Source: Lactimicrobium massiliense
GTDB lineage: Bacteria; Bacillota_I; Bacilli_A; Erysipelotrichales; Erysipelotrichaceae
DNA: 64,000 bases
NCBI RefSeq assembly: GCF_900343155.1
Contig: NZ_OUNG01000001.1
Span: 434,001 to 498,000, forward strand
Reading direction: 5' to 3'
This document shows positions 7,363 to 15,833 of the stretch, in pieces. A model generated the notes under the pieces. It did no database searches, had not been told where the DNA came from, and saw only the letters and a program-made list of their open reading frames with translations. Every line of letters begins with the position of its first letter. Positions within the stretch are counted from its first letter, which is position 1. The position numbers and the translations under genes are program-made.

Positions 7363-9024
7363 TCAGCTCTTGTTCTTTCTGCTATGCATCACTGCATATA
7401 CAGCCAGACCAGCTGCTGCCGCAACAGCCGCAATCACGATGATCGTCTTTGCAGAAACACTGTCCTTTGTACTGGCTGTCTCTGTGGAAGAAGAGGCAGG
7501 GGCAGAAGCAGATGCGGAAGCAGTAGAGACTGCTGTGGTTGTTACAGAAGCTAACTGGGAAGGTGCTGCCACCTTGTAATCATCATAGCTGACACCGCTG
7601 ATGGCACCGCTCATATCCACCGTTGTGGAATAGCTGGAAACCGTGATGGTATAGCTGCTTGTTCCCTGTACATAGACAGTACCGTCTGTACCCTTGATGG
7701 TAACGGCATTGCCATCGGCGTCCTTGATCGTACCGGTGTTATACAGATTTGTCACAGTAGAATCACCTGTTACGATCCATGTGGAGCCGCTGTCGATATA
7801 CAGGTTTGCATAGCCTGATCCGCCGCTGCCGGCATAGGTTTCATCATCCACAACAGCACCTGTTAAGGCCGAACCGTTTTCCATATAGAAATCCAGTGTC
7901 GAGATGGAGTCCCAGATAACATCACCCTTCATTTCCTGATCATTGGCAGTGAAGTTTGTCTGGGCACCATTGGAACCACTGGTACCCCAGCCTCTTTGGT
8001 TATTGTTGCCAGAGACACGAAGGAAGTATTCAGCATCATCACTCTGTGTGATCTTGACATTTTCCAGATAGAAGTTGGACTCTGTATTGGTTGTATAGAA
8101 CAGTCCGCCATTCTTTGAATTCAGGCTGCCATCCACCATATAGAAACTGGAGCTGCCAACCTCGGAATCGCCTGACATGGACTGATACAGAATCACGGAC
8201 CATGTGCTGTCATTCTGCGAGAGATCCTGCATGGAGGATGTCAGGTTCGAATTGAACAGCCGCAGTGTATTGAGACCTTCAATGCACACACCTTCTGAGT
8301 TGTTAGCCGTCAGATCTGCATTGGCTGCGGTCACATCGGCTGTGACATAAACTGCCGGGGAACCGGTGCCATTGGTTGTATAGCTGCCGCCATCCACGAC
8401 CATCGTACCGCCGCCTCTGTCAGAACGAATCGCCGCTGAGCTTTCACCCTGGGTTGTCACATTCAGGTTGTAGGCATACAGCTTGCCGCCGCCTGCGACA
8501 TGAATACCGCCGGCTGTATTGCCGCTTGTTGAAATCGTTGTATTGCCTGCATAGGCAGTGCCATTGCTGTAGGCAAACACACCAGCTGCACCATTGGCAT
8601 TGGTTGTGATGGTGCCTCCGTCAATGTAGGATGTACCATCCGTTGTCAGCACGGCTGCGCCAACACCATAGAAACTGGAGTTATTACCGCCGGAACTTTC
8701 ACTGCTCGTTCTGGTAATTGTCGGATTATGCAGGACAACATTGCCGCCGCTGACATGGATGGCATTCTCATCCGTGCCGGTGGAATCATACGTTCCATCA
8801 CTCTCTTCCGTATCAGAAGAATATTCCTTGACGGCATCCCAGGAAGTCACAGCAGAACTGCCGCCACCGGATCCACCCGGAGCACCATCGGGTGGCGTGC
8901 CTTGGGGTGCTGAGCCACCCGGGCCTCCTCCTGTCTGATCATCCGCCAGCACTGCCGCTGAGGAAAAACTTCCTGTCAGCATGCCCACTGCCAGCAATGC
9001 ACTTACGACGCTGTGCTTTTTCAT
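7363..9024 (-). CDS. secreted beta-helix-like surface protein
   Basis: A 553-residue exported protein. It has a signal peptide (MKKHSVVSALLAVGMLTGSF..., cleavage near AVLA-DD at about 27), a Gly/Pro-rich stretch at 30-58, and a long Gly/Ser/Thr/Asn-rich region made of short turns such as IHVSGGNVVLHNPTI, STSGNTAGGIHVAGGG and GTSYIDGGTI, which fits a right-handed beta-helix (adhesin- or pectate-lyase-like). A Ser/Ala-rich spacer and a C-terminal membrane helix (about 522-545) with tail RKNKS follow. There is no LPxTG motif, so it is probably held by the helix. AGGAGG precedes the ATG. Possible roles are adhesion or glycan binding; no catalytic motif is visible. Confidence 0.72.
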   Translation of the reverse strand: MKKHSVVSALLAVGMLTGSFSSAAVLADDQTGGGPGGSAPQGTPPDGAPGGSGGGSSAVTSWDAVKEYSSDTEESDGTYDSTGTDENAIHVSGGNVVLHNPTITRTSSESSGGNNSSFYGVGAAVLTTDGTSYIDGGTITTNANGAAGVFAYSNGTAYAGNTTISTSGNTAGGIHVAGGGKLYAYNLNVTTQGESSAAIRSDRGGGTMVVDGGSYTTNGTGSPAVYVTADVTAANADLTANNSEGVCIEGLNTLRLFNSNLTSSMQDLSQNDSTWSVILYQSMSGDSEVGSSSFYMVDGSLNSKNGGLFYTTNTESNFYLENVKITQSDDAEYFLRVSGNNNQRGWGTSGSNGAQTNFTANDQEMKGDVIWDSISTLDFYMENGSALTGAVVDDETYAGSGGSGYANLYIDSGSTWIVTGDSTVTNLYNTGTIKDADGNAVTIKGTDGTVYVQGTSSYTITVSSYSTTVDMSGAISGVSYDDYKVAAPSQLASVTTTAVSTASASASAPASSSTETASTKDSVSAKTIIVIAAVAAAAGLAVYAVMHSRKNKS

Positions 9025-9102
9025 GTTTGTATGTCCTCCTTGCAGTTATGAATTTAGTACTGCAATGTGAGCAATATCTGTACACTGCCTGCAGGGTATA
9101 TG

Positions 9103-9123
9103 AAAAGGAGCATTCACTCCCTT
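9103..9123 (-). terminator. weak terminator after ilvE
   Basis: Minus-strand AAGGGAG / CTCCTT hairpin (six pairs with one bulge) followed by TTTTC, 14 bases after the ilvE stop codon. Confidence 0.45.
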
Positions 9124-9136
9124 CATTTTGTACAAT

Positions 9137-10213
9137 TCACTTCTTTACAATTTCCACTGTCCAGTGATAGGGATCTTCTTCCCGTCCCCACTGAATCCCG
9201 CTGAGGCGGCCATACAGCATCTGAGAAACGGGGCCGATGCGTCCCTGGGAAATGACGACAGATTCATCATGATAGCGAAGTTCGCCAATCGGTGCAATCA
9301 ATGCGGCAGTGCTTGTGCCAAAGCACTCCTGCAGACTGCCATCCTTTCCATCTTTCATGACATCGTCGATGTCTATATGCATTTCCTTTGTCTCTATGCC
9401 CTGTTCTTTGGCAAGAGTGATCACACTGCGGCGGACAACACCATCCAGGATCGTACCTTCGCATGGTGCAGTATACAGGACATTGTCCTTCAGAAAGAAC
9501 ACATTCATGGAGCCTGCTTCTTCGACATAGCGGTGATGAATGCCATCCAGCCAGAGCACCTGATCATAGCCCAGCTGGTTGGCCTTGGCCATCGACTTCA
9601 TGCTGGCAGCGTAGTTGCCGCCGCACTTGGCATAGCCTGCCAGTCCCGGGGCAGTGCGGATGTATTTATCCTCGACATAGACCTTGATTGGTTCCAGTCC
9701 GTTTTCATAGTAGCAGCCGCTGGGACTGGCAATGATGACAAAGCGGTATGCGGAACTTGCCTTAGCGCCAAAGCCGGTACCAGTCGCAATAATAAATGGT
9801 CTCAGATACAGTGATGTACCAAACCGATGGGGAATCCAGTCACGGTCAATCTGAATCAGTGCCTTGATGCCATCAATGAAGTCAGACTGCAGCACAGGCG
9901 GAATGCACATTCTTTCGGCACTCTTCTGAAAGCGTTCAGCGTTGTCCCACGGTCTGAAAAGAAGAATCCTGTCATCCTTGGTCCGATATGCCTTGATACC
10001 TTCGAACACTTCCTGACCATAGTGGAATACACCGGCACACGGATCCAGCTGAAAACTGTGATATGGCTCAATGCGGGCATCATGCCAGCCTCTTTTGGCA
10101 TCCCAGTCCATCAGGAACATATGATCCGTAAAGTATTTGCCAAAGCCAAGCTGGGTTTCATCCTTCGGCTTTGGTTTAAATGACTTGGTCTGTGTAATCT
10201 TGATCTTCAGCAT
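9137..10213 (-). CDS. ilvE: branched-chain amino acid aminotransferase
   Basis: PLP-dependent class IV aminotransferase, 358 residues, of the BCAT type found in Firmicutes and eukaryotes. It exchanges the amino group between Leu, Ile or Val and 2-oxoglutarate. Motifs: VFHYGQEVFEGIKAYR at about 62-77, LYLRPFIIATG near 135, GYAKCGGNYAAS near 200 with the PLP-binding Lys, and EEAGSMNVFF near 235. It starts 23 bases after asnB on the same strand with no terminator between, so it should be read from the Asn T-box-controlled transcript. Confidence 0.95.
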   Translation of the reverse strand: MLKIKITQTKSFKPKPKDETQLGFGKYFTDHMFLMDWDAKRGWHDARIEPYHSFQLDPCAGVFHYGQEVFEGIKAYRTKDDRILLFRPWDNAERFQKSAERMCIPPVLQSDFIDGIKALIQIDRDWIPHRFGTSLYLRPFIIATGTGFGAKASSAYRFVIIASPSGCYYENGLEPIKVYVEDKYIRTAPGLAGYAKCGGNYAASMKSMAKANQLGYDQVLWLDGIHHRYVEEAGSMNVFFLKDNVLYTAPCEGTILDGVVRRSVITLAKEQGIETKEMHIDIDDVMKDGKDGSLQECFGTSTAALIAPIGELRYHDESVVISQGRIGPVSQMLYGRLSGIQWGREEDPYHWTVEIVKK

Positions 10214-10236
10214 TTCCCCTTCTGCCCTTTCTTTGC

Positions 10237-11814
10237 TTAATATGCACTGGCTCCATAGTTGGACAGGTAGCGTGCACTAGGATCGTTCACGTCGCATCCC
10301 TTCCAGCTGCGGTTCGGCATCCAGAAATCCTTAATCATATCTGCTTCACCAGGATAGAACTTTTCAAAGATTTCACGATACAGCAGTGATTCTTTTGTAA
10401 ACGGTGTGCAGTAGGCATACTGTCTGCGCTTCTGTTCATATTCTTCATCTGTATAGCATTCAGCTGCATATGCCTTCAGATCATCTGCCAGGGAATGGCC
10501 GACAGCATCTGAGAAGGCTGCCTTGTCACGGAACAGAATGTTATGGGGCAGGCAGTTGTCCTTTTCAAAGGCATGGCGCAGCAGATACTTGCCCATGTGG
10601 TACGTGTTCATCTTCATAGCCGGATCAATGCCCATGACATAGCGGACAAAGGTAAGGTCACCAAACGGCACTCTGCCTTCCAAGGAGTTGGAAGAGATAC
10701 AGCGGTCAGCGCGCAGCACATCGTACATATACAGCTCCCTGATACGCTTCTCAGCTTCCTTTTCAAAGCTGTCCGCATCCGGAGCAAAGTCGGTGTATTT
10801 GTAGCCAAACAGTTCGTCGGAAATTTCGCCGGTAAACAGTACTTTGATGTTGGTTGTCTCATGGATCTTCCTGCACAGCAGATACATGCCAAGTGAAGCA
10901 CGGATGGTCGTGATATCCCAGGTGCCAAGGATCCGGATCACCTCCGGCAGTGCTTCCAGGATGTCACTCTTTGTCATGCGGAACTCAGTGTGCTCACTGC
11001 CGATGAAGTCAGCCACTTCACGGGCATAGCGGCAGTCGATGGCATCAGTATCCATGCCGATGGAGAACGTGCGGATCGGCTTGTCAGAATGGCGCTGGGC
11101 AATCGCACAGACAAGGGAGGAATCCAGACCGCCGGAAAGCAGGTAGCCTGCCTCGGCATCCGCATCCATCCGCTTTAATACGCCATCAATCAGCAGATCA
11201 TGAATGGTGCCGCATACTTCTTCCAGAGATTCTTTGCCAACATGCATCGGCTGCCAGATTTCGGTATATGGCGTGAACTTGCCATCCTTATAGAAAGTGC
11301 CCGGCGGGAATGGCATGATGCGCTGGGCAATTGGCTGTAAGGATGCGGCCGTGGAGCCAAAGCAGATCTTTCCGTTTTCGGTATAGCCATAGAACAAAGG
11401 ACGGATGCCGATCGGATCACGGGATGCGATCCAGCCATCTTTTGCGGAATAGATTACCATGGCATACTCCGCATCCAGCAGTGAGAACATAGCTGTTCCC
11501 ATCTCTTTGTACAGCGGCAGAATAATCTCACAGTCTGAGCCGGACTTGAATGTATATTTATCAGAAAGTGTTTCTTTGATCGGACGGAAGCCGTAAATTT
11601 CACCATTGCATACGACCAGATCATCACCCAGTTTAAATGGCTGCATGCCTGCCGGAGTCAGACCCATGATTGCCAGGCGGTCAAAGCCAAGCATGCCATG
11701 ATCTGTTGTTACAATGCGGCTGTCATCAGGCCCGCGGTCCTGCAGTCTTCTTAACCCTTTTTCAAAAGCTTCCCTGCTGGTGGCAGGATCTGTTGTTACA
11801 AGCAATCCACACAT
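10237..11814 (-). CDS. asnB: asparagine synthetase (glutamine-hydrolysing)
   Basis: AsnB-type enzyme, 525 residues, making Asn from Asp, Gln and ATP. It starts MCGLL with the nucleophile Cys2 of the N-terminal glutaminase domain; LQDRGPDDS is the next conserved block. The synthetase domain has the pyrophosphate loop SGGLDSSLV near residue 225. The ATG follows GGGGAGG. The gene is preceded by a T-box leader whose apparent specifier codon is AAC (Asn), so shortage of charged tRNA-Asn should raise expression. ilvE follows in the same operon. Confidence 0.96.
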   Translation of the reverse strand: MCGLLVTTDPATSREAFEKGLRRLQDRGPDDSRIVTTDHGMLGFDRLAIMGLTPAGMQPFKLGDDLVVCNGEIYGFRPIKETLSDKYTFKSGSDCEIILPLYKEMGTAMFSLLDAEYAMVIYSAKDGWIASRDPIGIRPLFYGYTENGKICFGSTAASLQPIAQRIMPFPPGTFYKDGKFTPYTEIWQPMHVGKESLEEVCGTIHDLLIDGVLKRMDADAEAGYLLSGGLDSSLVCAIAQRHSDKPIRTFSIGMDTDAIDCRYAREVADFIGSEHTEFRMTKSDILEALPEVIRILGTWDITTIRASLGMYLLCRKIHETTNIKVLFTGEISDELFGYKYTDFAPDADSFEKEAEKRIRELYMYDVLRADRCISSNSLEGRVPFGDLTFVRYVMGIDPAMKMNTYHMGKYLLRHAFEKDNCLPHNILFRDKAAFSDAVGHSLADDLKAYAAECYTDEEYEQKRRQYAYCTPFTKESLLYREIFEKFYPGEADMIKDFWMPNRSWKGCDVNDPSARYLSNYGASAY

Positions 11815-11833
11815 GATTTGTATCCTCCCCGTG

Positions 11834-12104
11834 AAAAAACAGTCCTCATCCCATGTTTGGGACGAAGGACTGTACTCCGCGGTGCCACCCAGAATTATTG
11901 ATCACTCGATCAATCGCTTAGTCTCCTGACAATCATCAGGGGTCAATCAGATAACGGTCTGCTCCCGTCGAAGCCTACTTTTCACATTTCGGTCCGAGGC
12001 TCAGGGGTGTTCTTTCAGCAATGCGCAATATCGAAGTTCTCACTGTTCTTCGACTCACTTGGATCCGCCTTCTGCTTACTTCTCCCCTTCATCGCTTGTG
12101 TCTC
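11834..12104 (-). promoter_or_regulatory. T-box leader, Asn specifier
   Basis: Minus-strand T-box sequence GGTGGCACCGCGG (11889-11877) is followed by a terminator hairpin ACAGTCCT / AGGACTGT (11874-11840) and six T (11839-11834). In Stem I the loop-E strand AGTA (5' side) faces GAA on the 3' side, and two bases on comes AAC followed by A (12011-12008), then CCCC closing on GGGG. AAC is an asparagine codon, in keeping with asnB downstream. Low charging of tRNA-Asn should favour the antiterminator. Confidence 0.9.
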
Positions 12105-12105
12105 T

Positions 12106-12134
12106 GTTTTACGCCTGATGAAAATGAATGTCAA
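12106..12134 (-). promoter_or_regulatory. promoter of asnB-ilvE
   Basis: Minus-strand TTGACA (12134-12129), 17 bases, TAAAAC (12111-12106), placed directly before the T-box leader and partly overlapping the region after the coaD stop. Confidence 0.6.
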
Positions 12135-12176
12135 TCAAATTTTCTTGTTTTCTGCAAATTTCTAAATCTTTTTCAT

Positions 12177-12683
12177 TTATTTCTGACTTTGTTTCATCTG
12201 CTCCTGCAGTGCCTGCATGACTTCTTTCTCAATTTCCTGCGGCACCATGCCGGTGATCGCACCGCCATTGAGTGCAATCTCCTTTACAACCGAGGAAGAC
12301 AGGAACGAATACTGCGGCCTTGCAATCATTAACATCGTCTCAATATCGGGATTGAGCATCATGTTGGCTGTTGCCTGTTTCAGCTCATACTCATAGTCTG
12401 AAACTGCCCGGATGCCTCTGACGATTGCCACTGCCCCCAGCTGTCTGGCCATATCGACTGTTAAGCCCTCACCAATCACCACCGAAACATTGTGCACCTG
12501 CGGCAGTGTCTGAAGGCTTCTGACGATCAGATCACGGCGCTCTGTCTCGGTAAACAGGCACTTCTTGTTTACGTTGCGCATGATCAGAACCGTCACTTCA
12601 TCAAACATGCGGCTTGCCCGCTCGATAATATCCAGATGGCCATTTGTGATCGGATCAAATGTGCCAGAATAGACTGCTTTCAT
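12177..12683 (-). CDS. coaD: phosphopantetheine adenylyltransferase
   Basis: CoaD, 168 residues, transfers AMP from ATP to 4'-phosphopantetheine in coenzyme A synthesis. The nucleotidyltransferase motif GTFDPITNGHLDII is at residues 8-21, VRGIRAVSDYEYE near 88 and the SSSVVKEIA block near 128. The ATG at 12683 has AAGGGGG seven bases upstream. It lies between the divergent butyrate kinase operon and asnB. The 90 bases before it can fold into an extended structure (see the separate entry). Confidence 0.96.
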   Translation of the reverse strand: MKAVYSGTFDPITNGHLDIIERASRMFDEVTVLIMRNVNKKCLFTETERRDLIVRSLQTLPQVHNVSVVIGEGLTVDMARQLGAVAIVRGIRAVSDYEYELKQATANMMLNPDIETMLMIARPQYSFLSSSVVKEIALNGGAITGMVPQEIEKEVMQALQEQMKQSQK

Positions 12684-12689
12684 CAAAAT

Positions 12690-12780
12690 GCCCCCTTAAA
12701 AGGCAGGTCCCCTCCTGAATATTGATCATCATATGGAAAAGATCATCAATGCGTTCTGTGTAAGGGCTTTCCTGCCTTGA
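12690..12780 (-). other. structured leader upstream of coaD
   Basis: On the minus strand AAGGCAGG (12778-12771) and CCTGCCTT (near 12708-12700) can close a long stem, and inside it TTGATGATC and GATGATCAA pair at eight of nine positions. The segment ends a few bases before the coaD ribosome binding site. It could be an RNA control element or a DNA site for the intergenic region; no known riboswitch class matches. Confidence 0.35.
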
Positions 12781-12805
12781 ATCTATCATGTGAATATGTT
12801 AACAT
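12777..12805 (+). promoter_or_regulatory. ptb-buk promoter with Rex-like operator
   Basis: TTGAAT (12777-12782), 17 bases, TAACAT (12800-12805). TGTGAA-TATG-TTAACA (12789-12804) fits the Rex operator form TTGTKAANNNNTTMACAA except at the outer bases, and it overlaps the -10. Binding there at low NADH would block transcription of ptb-buk. Confidence 0.6.
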
Positions 12806-12848
12806 ACACATGCTGTAAAAGTAAACAAGGAGGCTGTTACACAAGATT

Positions 12849-13775
12849 ATGGCGAAAAACTTTCAGGAGCTGTTATCAAAGCTTTCTTCCTGCGGCCGCA
12901 AGACACTGAGTGTTGCCTGTGCACAGGACACGGCGGTTCTCGAGGCTGTCAAGGAGGCTCATGACCTTGGCATCATCGATGCCGTTCTCGTCGGCGATGA
13001 GGCAAAGATCCGTGAAATTGCCAATGAAATCAAGATGGACTGCAGCCAGTTCACCATCATTAATGAACCGGATAGTGACAAGGCACCGTTAACAGCAGTG
13101 CAGCTTGTCCATGATGGCAAGGCAGATATGTATATGAAAGGAATTCTTCCGACAAAGAATTTCCTGAAGTCTGTATTAAACAAGGAAGTCGGCCTGCGTA
13201 CAGGCAAGCCTCTCTCCCATGTCTGTGTCTTTGAAGTACCGGGCATCGACCGTCTGCTGTTTTTGTCCGATGTTGCCTTCATTCCGTATCCGACACTGGA
13301 AGACAAGAAGCACATCATTGAATATGATGTTGACGTTGCCAATGCATGCGGCGTAGAGAATCCGAAAGTTGCTCCGCTGGCTGCGGTTGAGGTTGTCAAC
13401 CCGAAGATGCCGTGCACGGTAGATGCGGATGAGCTGCGCAAGGCCAATGAAGCCGGCGAGATCAAGGGCTGTGTCGTGGATGGACCGCTGAGTCTGGATA
13501 TTGCCCTGTATCCTGCCGCTGCCAAGGAAAAGGGTGCCGAAGATCGTCCGGCTGCCGGCAAGGCAGACATTCTGCTGTTCCCGGATATTCATGCCGGCAA
13601 CCTCGTATACAAGACCATGGTACACATGGTGCCGGGGCTCAAGAACGGCAATGTGCTGGTTGGCACAGCTGCCCCGGTCATTCTGACATCACGTTCCGAT
13701 TCCAAGGAAACCAAGGTATATTCCATTGCCCTGGCCGCCCTGCTGGCAGAACATATGAGAAAGGTAAACGGATAA
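12849..13775 (+). CDS. ptb: phosphate butyryltransferase
   Basis: Converts butyryl-CoA and phosphate to butyryl phosphate and CoA, 308 residues, the normal length. Family features: GIIDAVLVGDEAKI near residue 40, DMYMKGILPTKNFLKSVL near 93, and the C-terminal DIHAGNLVYKTM and NVLVGTAAPVILTSRSDS. It is followed three bases later by the kinase gene. The AGGAGG is 15 bases before the ATG, longer than usual, with no alternative start nearby. Together with buk it ends the butyrate pathway whose other genes lie at 15.8-21.9 kb on the other strand. Confidence 0.94.
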   Translation: MAKNFQELLSKLSSCGRKTLSVACAQDTAVLEAVKEAHDLGIIDAVLVGDEAKIREIANEIKMDCSQFTIINEPDSDKAPLTAVQLVHDGKADMYMKGILPTKNFLKSVLNKEVGLRTGKPLSHVCVFEVPGIDRLLFLSDVAFIPYPTLEDKKHIIEYDVDVANACGVENPKVAPLAAVEVVNPKMPCTVDADELRKANEAGEIKGCVVDGPLSLDIALYPAAAKEKGAEDRPAAGKADILLFPDIHAGNLVYKTMVHMVPGLKNGNVLVGTAAPVILTSRSDSKETKVYSIALAALLAEHMRKVNG

Positions 13776-13778
13776 CAT

Positions 13779-14876
13779 ATGGCATATAACATTCTTGTAA
13801 TCAATCCTGGCTCCACTTCCACCAAGATTGCGATCTTCGCAGATGAAGAGAAAGTCATGGAAGTCGGCCTTGACCACCCGGTATCTGAAATCGAAAAGTT
13901 CAAGAAAACCATCGATCAGCTGGATTTCCGCTATCAGGTCATCATGAATTATCTGAAGGAACAGAACTATGACATTCATCAGCTGGATGCCTGTGTTGGA
14001 AGAGGCGGTTATCTGCATCCGATTCCAGCCGGCACTTTCACCGTCAATGATGCCATCGTGCATGATCTGACCATTGCCCTGCATGGTGACCATGCCGCAA
14101 ACCTCGGTGCCCTGCTGGCCAAGAAGATTGCTGATCCGCTGGGCATTCCGGCTTACACGGTTGATCCTACCGCAGTTGATGAAATGCAGGATGTTGCCCG
14201 CATTTCCGGTATGCCGGATATCACCAGACGGTCCAAGATTCATGCCCTGAACATCCGTGCTGTCACCAGAGAATATGCAAAGTCCATCGGCAAGAAGTTC
14301 AATGAGATCAATGCTGTGGTTGCCCACATGGGCGGCGGCTGCACAACAGCTGTGCTGCGCAAAGGCAAGATCATTGATATGTACAATGGCCTGGATGGCG
14401 ACGGCGCCTTCGCTCCGACAAGAAGCGGCGGTGTTCCGGTCGGTGATCTGATTCATCTGTGCTACTCTGGCAAGTATCCGACGGAAGATGCCATGATGCG
14501 TCACGCGGTTGGTGATGCCGGCATGGTTGCTTACCTTGGCACGGCAGATATGCGTGAAGTCAATAAGATGATTGAAAAGGGTGACAAGAAAGCTGCTCTG
14601 ATCAAGGAAGCCTTCGTTTACCAGCATTCCAAGGATATTGCAGCTCTGGCAGCAGTCCTCAAGGGTGATGTCGATGTCATCATTCTGACTGGCGGCATTG
14701 CCTATGGCAAGGATGTCACGGATGCCATCAAGTCTTATGTCGGCTGGATTGCACCGGTGGCTGTCATTCCTGGTGAGCGTGAGATGATCGCACTTGCTCA
14801 GGGTGCCCTGCGTGTATTGACCGGTGAGGAAAAAGCACAGGTTTACGAAGAAGAACCTGAAGATTCCAACTATTGA
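13779..14876 (+). CDS. buk: butyrate kinase
   Basis: ASKHA-fold kinase, 365 residues, making ATP and butyrate from butyryl phosphate. The phosphate-binding start ILVINPGSTSTKIAIF is at residues 4-19; RGGYLHPIPAGTF near 70, HMGGGCTTAVLRKGK near 185, and LTGGIAYGKDVTD near 305 follow the family. It is coupled to ptb with a three-base gap and ends in a strong terminator. The presence of buk rather than a butyryl-CoA:acetate CoA-transferase defines the route of butyrate formation in this strain, as far as this window shows. Confidence 0.95.
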   Translation: MAYNILVINPGSTSTKIAIFADEEKVMEVGLDHPVSEIEKFKKTIDQLDFRYQVIMNYLKEQNYDIHQLDACVGRGGYLHPIPAGTFTVNDAIVHDLTIALHGDHAANLGALLAKKIADPLGIPAYTVDPTAVDEMQDVARISGMPDITRRSKIHALNIRAVTREYAKSIGKKFNEINAVVAHMGGGCTTAVLRKGKIIDMYNGLDGDGAFAPTRSGGVPVGDLIHLCYSGKYPTEDAMMRHAVGDAGMVAYLGTADMREVNKMIEKGDKKAALIKEAFVYQHSKDIAALAAVLKGDVDVIILTGGIAYGKDVTDAIKSYVGWIAPVAVIPGEREMIALAQGALRVLTGEEKAQVYEEEPEDSNY

Positions 14877-14886
14877 GATCAAACGC

Positions 14887-14938
14887 AAAACAGACTGTAA
14901 ACAGTGTGTGCAATACACTGTCTGCAATCTGTTTTTTC
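14887..14938 (+). terminator. terminator of ptb-buk
   Basis: Nested stems AAAACAGA / TCTGTTTT and ACAGTGT / ACACTGT, then TTTTTTC. It abuts the stop codon of the convergent peptidase gene, so it may serve both strands. Confidence 0.88.
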
Positions 14939-15655
14939 TTATGCTGTACGGTAAACGATCCTGGATCCAAGTCCTTCAAACAGCGGTTCAAAATTGGAAT
15001 AGGTCATATGATACGTTGTACCGCCATTTGGATCCGCAATCCAGAATCCCGTGGAATCATAGCCGTAGATGACCACAGCATGCATTTCCAGGGGATATTC
15101 CACTGTTTTTCCAGTTTCAAGATCTGTCCATTCTGTATATTCCGTAGAGGTGGCATCGTCATCCAGATAGCGCCATGCCTCTACCGGATTGCCGCTGTCC
15201 AGGATTGCCTTGATCTCACTGAGAGAAACACCTGTTTCTGCTGTAAAGCCGCCATCCAGCAAAGTATTGGCAGCCTCGGCAATCGGACCGTTATAGCTGC
15301 CCCAGCAGGCAATTGTAGGATTGCCGATATAATATTCTTCCGGATCATAGCCAACAAAGCCTTCTCTGGATTGATAGGGATTATCTGCAATGGGCAGTGC
15401 ATCAATGACATCTTCCATCGTGATGGAACTGTCATAGTACTGCATTAACATATACAGGGATACCGCTTCACAGCCATCCGGATAATCTGGATACTGGTTC
15501 ACCGCATCCACGCCTTCCAGAATCACACCGCTTCCTGATACCTTCTCATAGGCATCTGCAGCATCCTGTACAAGTTCTTCTTTCTTCATGCCAAAACCGG
15601 TAAAAAGTGCTGCTGCCCCGCCTGCGCAGCATAGCAGTGATATCAGTTGTTTCAT
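14939..15655 (-). CDS. C39-like peptidase family protein
   Basis: A 238-residue exported protein with a C39-like papain-fold domain. Likely active-site residues are Cys in YPDGCEAVSL (near residue 60), His in EMHAVVIYGYD (near 190) and Asp in IADPNGG (near 203). The N-terminus MKQLISLLCCAGGAAALFTG is a membrane or signal segment. The ATG at 15655 has AGGAG seven bases upstream; a GTG six codons earlier lacks one. Proteins of this type in Firmicutes are unlinked to bacteriocin export and of unknown substrate. Its position between the two butyrate operons looks incidental. Confidence 0.75.
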   Translation of the reverse strand: MKQLISLLCCAGGAAALFTGFGMKKEELVQDAADAYEKVSGSGVILEGVDAVNQYPDYPDGCEAVSLYMLMQYYDSSITMEDVIDALPIADNPYQSREGFVGYDPEEYYIGNPTIACWGSYNGPIAEAANTLLDGGFTAETGVSLSEIKAILDSGNPVEAWRYLDDDATSTEYTEWTDLETGKTVEYPLEMHAVVIYGYDSTGFWIADPNGGTTYHMTYSNFEPLFEGLGSRIVYRTA

Positions 15656-15777
15656 ACGGTTTCTCCTGTTCACATTCAGAGAATACCGGAGGTACGCGAA
15701 GTAAACTTTAAGGAATTATGAAGATTTTCTGAACATCTGGAAATGAATATGTGACGTTCCTTTCATCATCTATGCGC

Positions 15778-15820
15778 AAAAAAATCCGATCCTCCATGTT
15801 TGCCATGAAAGACCGGATTT
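15778..15820 (-). terminator. terminator of the butyryl-CoA operon
   Basis: Minus-strand AAATCCG / CGGATTT stem with an inner CATG pairing and seven T. It lies 14 bases beyond the etfA stop. Confidence 0.82.
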
Positions 15821-15833
15821 ATTTTTGAATCAA

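Noticed and set aside
7363-9024. Sortase-anchored protein
   Set aside because: No LPxTG-like motif before the C-terminal helix; the tail is only a short basic stretch.
12777-12810. Simple RNA hairpin CATGTG/CACATG near the ptb promoter
   Set aside because: The arms are unequally spaced around GTTAAC and part of the sequence lies upstream of the expected transcript start; a protein-binding site fits better.
13689-14927. 412-codon minus frame opposite buk
   Set aside because: Antisense shadow of butyrate kinase; no start signals and no recognisable domain.
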